This document shows, piece after piece, positions 55,462 to 64,000 of a stretch of 64,000 bases of DNA (within the stretch, counting starts at the first letter, position 1; each line of letters begins with the position of its first letter). The position numbers and the translations under genes are program-made. Source of the stretch: Lepiota brunneoincarnata (taxonomy: Eukaryota; Basidiomycota; Agaricomycetes; Agaricales; Agaricaceae); NCBI GenBank assembly GCA_023014365.1, contig JAEBUN010000012.1, positions 930,001 through 994,000 of the forward strand, read 5' to 3'. The notes beneath the pieces are model-generated. The model saw only the letters and a program-made list of their open reading frames with translations. It was not told where the DNA came from and searched no databases.

Positions 55462-58400
55462 TGTTGTCTGGCTCTGGGCGGTCTGGAGTGGTTGCTCAAG
55501 TGTTGGGTGGTTGGGTCATTGGTGGGGTTGTTTAGTTTGTGGGCCCTTTTATGTTCTTCAATGATTTCCTTGGCATTCTTCAGGTTTGCTTCTGGCTCCC
55601 AGGAGTCCTCGGTGGGAAGGTATCCTTTCCATCTGACTAGGAATTGATACTTGCTCTGGAATCTTCTGTGGCGCAGTATTGACTCAACCTCATATTCTTC
55701 TTCTCCATTGACAAGGTCAGGAGGCAGGGCTGTGTTGTATTCCCTATGTGTGTCATTCTCTTCTGCAGGCATTAGGAGGCTTGCATGAAACTTGTTGTGG
55801 ATCTTCCATTTGATGGGTAATTTTAGTTCATAAGTAACAGGTCTGAGTTTTCTTGTTATGGTGAAGGGACCTTCTTGGCATTGGGCCAGTTTCTTTGAGG
55901 CGTACTGAATTGGGAGGTTGCAGTTGTCTAGCCAAACCTTTTGTCCAACTTTCAGATTGATATCTGGCCAGTTATATCTTGCAGCCATTTTTAGTCTGGC
56001 TTGTTCATGTGCAGCTTGAGCTTCTTGGCGTATCTTGGCAAGGTATTTAAACTTCTCTCCTATTGCTGGAATGTTTGTTGGCTCCTTGGAGGTTGGAAAT
56101 CCTTTGGGGTTTGATCCATAGAGGAGTTCAAATGGGGTATGTTGGTGTTTGGCATGTGTTTTCAAGTTGTGGACATATTCTAGGAGTGGAAGTGCCTTTA
56201 CCCATTTGTTCAGGTTTGATGAGCAATAGATGCCAAGGTATAGTTCTATTTCTTGATTGAATCACTCTGTTTGTCCATCTGTCTGCGGATGGTAGGCAGT
56301 AGAGAGTGCTTGTTCGATTTCAAGTTGTTTGTAGAATTCTTTCATGGATTTGGTGGTGAATCTGGGGTCATGATTGCTGAGGACCTTTTCAGGAAGGCCA
56401 AATCTAGAGAATAGCTGTTTGATAAGAATTTTGGCAATCTTGTCCGCATTGGCAGTTTTCACAGTAGGTTCTAGAATTATCCCCTTTGTAAGCTGGTCAA
56501 CCACAACCAGTATAGAATCATGGGGTCCATCTGGGGGTAGGTCTGTGATAAGATCCATTGAGATATTCGAGAATGGATGGGTAGAACGGGGTCCAGGGAT
56601 AGGTTGAAGTGGTGGCTTTAGGGGGTGGCAATTGATCTTGTATTGTTGGCAAGCACCACATCCTCGGATGTAATTTTTGACAAATGACTGCATCCTGGGC
56701 CAATAGGCATACTCCTGGAGTTTTCTGGTAGTTTCTGCAATTCCAGGGTGTCCTGCAGTTGGTGAGTGATGTACTCTTTGCAGTAGGCGGCATCTGAGAT
56801 GTAGATCTTGAGGTATAAATAGTTTTCCATGAACATGTGGGTGTCCTGAGTCATCTTCTTGGGTGATGTTAGTTTGTTTCTTCTTCTTCCACAGCTCCTT
56901 TATATCATGTTTGGTAATTTTGTCAATAATACAGATGTGCTGTGGTCATTCTGGGGTGAAGAATTTATTGGGTAGGGCAACAATCCGTTTGTTGTCCTTT
57001 GTCTTGGGTTCATGGTCAGGTCGTCTTGAGAGAGCATCCGCTGGTCCATTTTTCTTTCCAGAGATGTGCTGGATTTCAATGTCAAATTGTTGCATGTAGG
57101 CAATCCATCAAGCTTGTCTTCTGCTGAGGTCCTCAGGTTTTCTCCAGCAGCGAAGGTTGTCATGGTCTGACCATACAATGGTTTGTGAGATGATCCTTCT
57201 ATGTGGTAGTGCCATTCCTTGAGTGCCTGGATTATGGCAAAGAGTTCTTGCTCGGAGCAATGGTAATTGTGTTCGGCTGGTGAGAATCCTTTTGAGAAAT
57301 ATGTGACCAGATGTTTAACTCCATTATTATCACATTAAAGGAGGACTGCTCCTGATGCAAATAGTGATGCATTGCATTTGATTTCAAAAGGTTTGTCTCG
57401 GTTGGGTACCATTAGTACTGGTTTGCTTTGAAATTTCCTCTTAAGGGTATCAAAGGTGTTTTGGCATTCTTCTGTCCATTTGAATTTCTTGGTTTTGGAC
57501 ATTAAAGCATTGAGAGGCTTGGCCCATGTAGTGTATTGATGTATGAACTTCTGGTAGAAGTTGCAAAATCCTATGAATTTGTGTACGTCATGCAGGGTAG
57601 TTGGTGTTGGCCATTCAGCAATGCCTTTGAGCTTTGCTGGGTCCATTGAAACTGAGTCCGGAGTGATAATAGCTCCTAAATATTTGAGTCGTTGGTGTTC
57701 AAATTCGCATTTCTTGGTCTTGAGGTATATGTAGATCATTGTCCTTGAGTATCTTGAGTACTTCTCTTGTAAGATGTCAGAGTTCTTGTTTTGTTTTTGC
57801 ATGGATGAGGATGTCATCCATGTAAACAATTACTCCTCCATTGTCAATGAGTTTTCGGAATAGTGAGTCCATCATGGTTTGGAAGGTTGCTGGGGAGTTG
57901 CACATTCTGAAAAACATAACTGTAGGTTCAAATAATCCTCAGGGTGTTCTGAAGGCTCCTTTCCATTCATCTCCTTTGCATATACAGATGTTGTTATATC
58001 CTGCTCGTATGTCAAGTTTGGTAAAATATTGTGATCCTTGGAGTTTATTGAGAATATGTGAGATGAGGGGAAGGTTGTATGTGTTCTTGACAGTATGTTT
58101 GTTGAGGTACCTGTAGTCTTGACAGGGGCATAGCTTTCCATCTTTCTTTCCTACAAAGAAAAAGGGTGAGGCCATTGGTGATTCAGATGGTTGAATGTAT
58201 CCTTTCTGAAGGTTTTCTTCGAGAAACGTGTTGAGTTCTTTTTCTTTGTTAAGGGAGAGTCAATAGGATTTCATGGCAATTGGTTTGAATGATTCCTTGA
58301 GTTCGATCTTGTGATCCCGTGGTTGTTGTGGGGGGAATCATTCAGCTTGTTTCTTGCTGAATACTGGGAGATATTTGTGGAATTCTGCAGGTACAACTTT

Positions 58401-58898
58401 TCTTGGGTCATTGTTTTTCTTTTCCCCATGTTGTAGAGCAAGGAATTGTGATGCTGAGGCTTTGAAGTTGATTTCTTTGAAGCTTGTAGGCTCAAGGGTA
58501 AAGATGTGGTTGAGTTGGTCATTGTAGATCCAATCAGGTTCCATGGATTGGATGAGTTCTTGGAAAATAGTGTTGTCCCAATGTTCGTTTCTCCAGCGTA
58601 GTTGTTTGGCGTCCCAGTTGATGTCTGGGTTGTGTTCTGCAAGCCAAGGGAATCCAAGGATGAGTCTTGGGCTTCCAAGGGAGACTACTTTTGGTTTGAT
58701 CTCCATGTCCTTTCCATTAACCGTTAGGTTGAGGGTTGTATAATGGGTGGCTGTTCCATTTTCATTAATGGATCCATTGGCATTTTGTACTTCAATGGGT
58801 CGATCGAGGGGTGTTGTCTTGAATGAATGTTGTCTGACCATTCCAGGGTCAATGAAATTTCCTGCTGCTCCTGAGTCAAGTAAGGCAAGTAGTTCCAC
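55401..58898 (-). pseudogene. G2 pol: protease, reverse transcriptase, RNase H, integrase, chromodomain
   Basis: Protease active site LALLDSGAAGNFID (about 58860-58890). Reverse transcriptase: [20 protein letters not shown] (about 58120-58175), a VYMDD motif near 57815, and KKCEFEHQRLKYLG. RNase H: ASLFASGAVLL and HNYHCSEQELFAIIQALKEW. Integrase: HHSPTAGHPGIAETTRKLQE then CGACQQYK, the DDE residues in SMDLITDLPP, NHDPRFT and HPQTDGQTE (a TGA follows at 56262-56264 where Arg is expected). GPY-like KVWLDNCNL, then the chromodomain EYEVESILRHRRFQSKYQFL with VRWKGYLPTEDSWEPEANL (about 55560-55710). Stop at 55401. Confidence 0.88.
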
Positions 58899-59059
58899 AC
58901 TTTCGGGTCCTTCCTTAGTGATTTTGTGTTTTTGGATTCAGCAGGGTAGATGTATTACACGTGCTGACAATTCCTGTAGTTTTACGACATTAATATCATT
59001 GTGTGGATAAGGAAAGGAAGGGGGTCTTTGTGGAGGGCTAGACGTGGTGGCTAGTCTCC

Positions 59060-61115
59060 TTAGGCAAAATCCTTGACCAGAGGGGCATCTGGGTGGTTGG
59101 ATTCATTTGCAAAGTGTTCATAAATGTCCTTGACTTCTTCGTCTGTTGCATCTTCTAGTATGCTGTATAGGGAGTTCTTCCTATAACTTGCTTGTCTTCC
59201 TCTGGATATTGCATTTGACCAGTTTCTGGCATCCAAATTGCAGGGTAATTTGGATTGGCAATATATTGTCTTCTTGGTGGGGCATTTGTGAGTGAAGTGT
59301 CCAGTCTTGTGGCAGTTGAAGCATCTCTTCTCCTTGAGATCCCTTCTTTGGGCATCTGTGAGGATTGCATTGAGGGCTTCACAGGTGTGCTCCTGTACCA
59401 ACTGGTGGAGTCTGTCTTCTTTGGTTTCCTTGTCTTCATCAGCTTCCTCAGTGAGTAGATCTGGCTCTTCCTCAAAGTCGAGGTTGTAGACTGCTTCAGC
59501 GAGTTGGTCAATATCAATTGCATTAGGGTCTGTTGCTTGATAGGGGAGTGGGACATGGTGCGTAAAAGCATTTCTTTTCCCTTTAAATGAGCGAGGGTGC
59601 GAAGCCGTTGGAAATGAGGGAGTTCCTCGAGTTTGCATATAGTCACATTGAGTTTGTAGTATTTGATATGCTGTTTGAGCTTGTTTGAACCAGTCATTGA
59701 GTTTGTTTCCTGGATTGAGGCTAATTGTCTTGATTGCGATGGGGCAATCCAGCCCATTCTTGAAATAGTTGACTGCTGCCACTCTATCTCCAAGGTCGGC
59801 CTGGTAGGCAAGTATCTGGAACTGGGATATGTAATCATCGATATATCGTCCATTCTGTTTGAGGTGGTGGATTCTGTCCATTGCGTCTGCAGGGACATTG
59901 TTTGGGGCAAAGGATGTGTCAAGTCCTTCAAGGAATTTCTTCCATGTTGGAAGGTTCTGGCTTCTGTCAAGTTCCTTGTTTGATTCCAAGAATGCTCCTC
60001 TCCATGTTGCAGTGGGGCCAGTGGACATGTATGAAAGGGTGAATTGTATCTTGGTCTTGTCATCGGAAAAGGCACCAGGCTTTGTTGGAATTCTGGCATC
60101 ATGCAAGCCTGCGCAATGCATGTGACTTGAAATTGTTTTATTGTTTACGGACCTTATTGTTGTAGATATTATTTAAGTAGTCTACTCGAGTTGCATGTAG
60201 CCATCCATTTGCCTCACAAGCTCACTGAGGCCAAACGAACACGCCGCCGTTGCATACTTTTTTCAACAGGCTTTGCATCAATGTATAATTGTACTGTGTC
60301 CTTCCAGAGGTGGTAGTAGTTGGTCTCCCCATTAAAGGTTGGGGGTGTATTGATCTTTGTGGAGGAGGCCATATTGTCAATGTCAGAGGTTGTGGATTCC
60401 TTGTCGGAAGTGTGAATAGACCCAGTAGTGGGGCTAGCTTTGCATGGTTCAGATTGTACAGGGGAACTGGATCAAGGCAGTGAGTGTACTGGTGATCCAA
60501 GTGGTGATGTGAGGGATGAGAATGTTCTTGAGGGTTCCTGTTGTGAAGTGTTGTCACAAGTTCTTGTACTTGTTGAGGGTTGAGGACCGGAGGACAGGGT
60601 AGATGTTCTATGAATCAGCTCCCCAAGCTTTGAGTGGGTAGTGGTGGCAGTTCTTTCAGGTGGTGGTTGTTTGGGTAGGGATTGAAGAACTGATGCTAGG
60701 GGTGCTGGGTATCCTGGGTCTTCTGTTCAACATTGAACTCTCTTGGTAGGTTGTGTGGGGTATGGTGCGGAACCAGAGGGTGAACAAGTGAGGGGTATAG
60801 GTTTTGTTTTCTTTTTATGGTCTGTGGTGGAGGGGGTGTGAAGTCAGGTTTGGAGTTGGTTGTTGACCAGTCAGAACTGTTAGATTCTTTGTAGTCAGTG
60901 GCAAGGGGGTCATTTTGGTTTGTAGACAGGGTGTAGAGGGAAGAAGTTGAAGGTGAAGGTGGGGGTGAAGGTGAATAAACAACGCTTGTGGATGTGTTAT
61001 CCCAATCGATGCTTGAAGGTGTGGATGACCTATATACAACACTTACAGGTGCATTATCCCAATCAACACTTAAAGGTGTGGATGACCTATCAACACTTTC
61101 GGTGCATCTGACCAA
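59060..61115 (-). pseudogene. G2 gag with proline-rich N-terminal region
   Basis: The core frame 59060-60121 (353 codons) is open: it has a Ty3-type gag core (PTATWRGAFLESNKELDRSQ, WKKFLEGLDTSF) and a zinc knuckle CFNCHKTGHFTHKCP (about 59270-59315). A short acidic C-terminus follows. Upstream, frames at 60222-60557 and 60696-61115 give Pro/Ser/Thr/His-rich sequence likely to be the original N-terminus, now frameshifted. A direct repeat of about 57 bp at about 60978-61090 duplicates the VDRSSTPLSVDWDN-type peptide. The core frame may still be translatable on its own. Confidence 0.8.
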
Positions 61116-61291
61116 GGGTGCAGAGGGTATGGTGGCCTGCTCTACAGGGGTGTATCACTGGACAGTGACAAGGCGTGTCATCAGATACAGTTGGCACTTG
61201 GATAGCAATAAAGTGTATTGTCTGCCAGTGTGGAAGAGTAGTAACAAGGCGTACCAATGCCATGGGGTATATGATGGAGGTTGTCCAAAGG

Positions 61292-61303
61292 AAGCTTTAA
61301 TCT
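61292..61303 (-). other. G2 primer binding site, complementary to its own LTR
   Basis: Sense AGATTAAAGCTT lies 2 nt after the 5' LTR. It is perfectly complementary to AAGCTTTAATCT in the LTR (plus-strand 61476-61487), which begins 35 nt after the start of the TATATAAG box (61515-61522). Confidence 0.72.
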
Positions 61304-61305
61304 AA

Positions 61306-62015
61306 TGTTATGATCCGTGCTCCTTCTATATCCAAGGATAACTGGAGACGGCCTTCAATCACTCTACAAGGTGTCTGAGATGGTTGGCCTTGCAGAGCTT
61401 AGTGGATCGCGCTCAATGAGATAATGAGGGAACATGCCAAGTTAAGGCAGAGAGGGTTAACAACCACTGTTAACAAGATTAAAGCTTAAGGCTTTAATCT
61501 CTACTTGTACAGGCCTTATATACCTATGAGATACTATATACTCATTATAGGTAGCTGGGCTGTTCTACTTGTCTTCCGCAGTCTTGACCATGATGCGCAT
61601 CCTAGCTGATGGCATCCTACTGTTATTTATATATTACAATGAGTCAGTGTCCTCATTCTCCATTCCACTGCTGTGTGATGTTCCATCGCTTTCTTCTGAC
61701 TCATAATCTCCTTCTCCCGATTCTATCTCCATGGACTCTCTTCCATTCTTGCTCTCCACTTTCTTAGTGCATCCATCCATATTGGAGGTTGGATTGGTTG
61801 ATCCATGGCTATCTTCTTTGTCCTTGGGGTATTCCAGAATATCCTCCAGATTTATCTCCATTCCTGTTTCTCTTGCCAAGTCCTGCATGGCATTGTAATA
61901 CTCCCCTTCTTCGTCTTCATATTCCTGTGCTTGCAACTGGTCTGTGGTCTCCTGTACCCATCTTGTAAAGTCAAATAGTTGTTCTTGTTCTTCTCAGTCC
62001 AGACTATTCATAACA
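61306..62015 (-). repeat. G2 5' LTR
   Basis: 710 bp, same termini as the 3' LTR. TATA box 61515-61522. The acidic tail frame (61634-61936) is open here. A near-palindrome AGATTAAAGCTTAAGGCTTT straddles the predicted RNA start. Confidence 0.94.
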
Positions 62016-62020
62016 ATTAT

Positions 62021-62170
62021 CCTCAGAAACTCATATATGCAAGAACTGATGTATTCTATACCTGTCAGAAGACCAGTAATTGTTCTACAGACAACATAAG
62101 TAATAGTCATGAGAGGAAAGTGATAAAGACTACTCACAGCCTCAGAAACTTGTATGTGTGACTCTGTGAG
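62021..62170 (-). repeat. Part of a third copia-type LTR (copia-3) with intron-like segment 62085-62137
   Basis: CCTCAGAAACTCATATATGC at 62021 is repeated as CCTCAGAAACTTGTATGTGT at 62140. The second is preceded by a segment which in sense reads GTGAGTAGTC...GTCTGTAG (53 bp), the same arrangement as in copia-1 and copia-2, including TCTATACC directly before the second start (62063). The far end of this LTR and any internal region are not recognisable. Confidence 0.55.
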
Positions 62171-63428
62171 AATTGAGACTGCAGGGGATTCTTGCTATGG
62201 TATTTAAAGTAAAGCCAGAACAATGGAAGGAGTATATAACTATCCTGGCATGCTGGCTACCTTTTACATAGAGGGTGAGAGAAATAAAATGCTCAGGAGC
62301 CAAACCACAGGGAGGTGGGTGATCATAGGGACCAGCAGTCAATGCTTGGACCCCCTGTGTACCATGACACTCACAATTGGTTTTATTTCCAACATAAAAA
62401 AGATAAGGCCAAGCATGTTGAAGCAAGGCAGTGGGCCTAGAAGCCCTGCAAGGAGGGAAAGTGATGAGACAACAAAGATCCTCAAATTGCGAGACAACTG
62501 CCAAGCACAACTGGACATGAGTGGGCTTGTTGGAAAGGCACGGTAGAGACCTTCCAGATGCAAGTTACTGTGTCCTAAGGCATTGGGAAATGGTTCAGAA
62601 CAGAGACATCTGTGTGGGGATGGTGATCAGCAAGGAAAACATGTTTTACTTCACTGAAAGAGTGTTTCCCAGGATGTGCAATATGGCGTTGGAAAGCCCT
62701 TATAAATGCGCATCTAACAATGGTAGTAATGAGAGAAATGGTGCAGTGTGAGATTATGAAATGAGGAATGAACCTAGGCAATGTTGATGGCAATGACAAG
62801 AGAAGGGGTGGGTCAATTTGGGCATAAAGCAATGTGTTTAAAGATGTTGCTAGGGGCTATCAAACAGTAAAAACCACTTGCTAATCCCCACAGTTGTTCT
62901 TGAGATATACATCAATCTTCCCATTTCTACCAGGAAAATTCTTGTAAATTCTTGTATCTACTGTGAAGCTCTAACTTATCAGTTTGAACATGTTTGGATG
63001 CATTCAGACCCCTCATCTTTGAGCCTGAGCCATGAACTGAACCAGCAGGCCAGGGGCTGAACCTGAACCTGAACTGGACTGAACTTTTAGGTTCAGTTCA
63101 GGAGGTTCAGGTTTGAACTGAAGTTCTAAACCAAATTTTGGCACCCCTAGCCCTGTCCCCCAGTTACCTTGTATTAAGGATACCACCCTGATTCTCCACT
63201 TTGGTCCTGACCTGGACTGGCTCTAACAGTATTATCAGACTCAAACTCCTCCTGTCCACTACACTCTGATGTTTTCTAACCATGGTCTCTCGAACAGTCA
63301 CCCATACCCACACTCTGGTAACTCCAACTGTTTGCCATAGCAGATGCATCACTCAACAATCTCCTTCCAAGGAACTGCAACCTGACTCCCCAAGGGCTTC
63401 TTGCTCTTGCTGACAATCAGTCATACCC
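62171..63428. other. Repeat-derived sequence without clear genes
   Basis: Probably includes the rest of the copia-3 LTR on the left. At 63040-63130 there are short repeats of GGTTCAG and GAACCTGAAC. No coding sequence that I can support. Confidence 0.45.
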
Positions 63429-64000
63429 TTGACTCCAGACTGGTTCTCTGAAGATATACAACCTTCACTATTCTGGACTGCTGACAGCTCTGACCATGGC
63501 CCCAACCCCAATCCTGATCCCAGTGACCCTGGTGATCCTGACAACTACCCTGACAATGGGGACAGGCCCCCAGGTGACAACAAACCATCAGACAATGAAG
63601 ACAACAACAATAACAACCCACCCAATAACAACCAAGATGACCATGACCAACTCCTACTCCAAGTTTTCCAACACATAGCCAATCAAATGGATGGCCATGG
63701 GAACTCTCAAGCTCCACAGCCTCCCTGAGCTCCCCATACCAAAGCTCATGAATCCGACATCTTTACAAGTTCCAACCCTGCCAAACTCAAACCCTTCCTC
63801 TTCCAATGCTGACCCTATTTCTGTACTAACCCAGCCCAGTTTGCTATCCCTGCCACCAAGGTCAACTTTGCATTGACATACCTTACAGGCATGACCTAGC
63901 AACACTTCAAAATCAGCCTCGATGAGGCTGACAATCATGGAATAATGCACAACTGGATTGAGGACTGGGATCAGTTCACCCTGGAACTGCAGACCAATGT
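63429..64000 (+). pseudogene. Gag of another Ty3-type element, running off the window
   Basis: The plus-strand frame gives an Asp/Pro/Asn-rich N-terminus (PNPDPSDPGDPDNYPDNGDR), then DQLLLQVFQHIANQMDGHGN and, after a stop at 63726, the Ty3-type gag core with PAKLKPFLFQC, TKVNFALTYLTGMT, SLDEAD and WIEDWDQFTLELQTN at the right edge. At least three stops interrupt it. It is unlike the Gag proteins of G1 and G2, so it is a separate family. Confidence 0.72.

Larger units (their letters stand above)
53553..62015 (-). mobile_element. G2: full-length Ty3-type chromovirus (decayed)
   Basis: 8,463 bp with two 710-bp LTRs (TGTTATGA...TCATAACA) and a perfect 5-bp TSD ATTAT (53548-53552, 62016-62020). 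The LTRs differ at about 20 of 710 positions by eye, nearly all transitions. Sense order (minus): 5' LTR, self-complementary primer binding site 61292-61303, Pro-rich region and gag, protease, reverse transcriptase, RNase H, integrase, chromodomain, ORF3, polypurine tract GAAGGGAATAA, 3' LTR. All domains are present but interrupted by stops and frameshifts. Confidence 0.94.

Noticed and set aside
62850..63160. Possible second hAT MITE with CTAGGGG ends
   Set aside because: Only seven terminal bases match and there is no 8-bp target duplication.

Overview
The window is nuclear DNA of a filamentous basidiomycete, most likely an Agaricomycete. The evidence is short GT-AG introns of about 47-60 bp in nearly every gene, fungal-specific families (ChAPs/exomer subunit, F-box-like protein, NACHT NTPase) and very dense LTR retrotransposons. 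I cannot name the species.

Layout. 1-2560: debris of mobile elements (an LTR inserted in a hAT transposase gene, then a chromodomain scrap). 2719-29949: gene-rich. It holds two inverted tRNA-Val(CAC) genes around a NIPA-type magnesium transporter, a ChAPs TPR protein, a 3.5-kb gene-poor stretch with a tandem array, an F-box-like protein, a CCDC6-like coiled-coil protein, an Hsp20 protein with a long disordered N-terminus, a Xaa-Pro aminopeptidase, a MOV10/SDE3-type RNA helicase with a CCCH finger, and a head-to-head pair encoding the carboxyltransferase and the biotin-carboxylase/biotin-carrier subunits of an acyl-CoA carboxylase. 30583-34045: a NACHT NTPase pseudogene broken by a Tc1-like element. 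35504-64000: a nest of retroelements in which at least one host gene, for a small secreted cysteine-rich protein, is split.

The nest can be resolved because target-site duplications (TSDs) survive. Copia-1 (35597-39837, TSD AAGAG) sits inside the secreted-protein gene. A hAT-type MITE (40346-40810, TSD AAGGTACC) follows. Copia-2 (41462-53034, TSD TTAGG) was invaded by chromovirus G1 (42421-50059). Chromovirus G2 (53553-62015, TSD ATTAT) sits in what looks like a third copia-type LTR. A Gag gene of another Ty3-type element runs off the right end. LTR-pair mismatch counts by eye (copia-2 about 8%, G2 about 3%, copia-1 about 2.4%, G1 under 2%) agree with the nesting order.

The most interesting signals are in these elements. 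(1) The LTRs of copia-1 and copia-2 carry an intron-like GT-AG segment, and next to the primer binding site lies a second copy of the same region lacking exactly that segment, as if copied from spliced RNA; a third LTR shows the same donor and acceptor. (2) Both chromoviruses have a 12-nt primer binding site perfectly complementary to their own predicted RNA 5' end, which suggests Tf1-like self-priming. (3) Both chromoviruses have an extra third ORF after the chromodomain; in G1 it has CCHC knuckles and overlaps the pol stop, in G2 it reaches through the polypurine tract into the LTR. All function assignments come from reading the sequence only; no database search was run.
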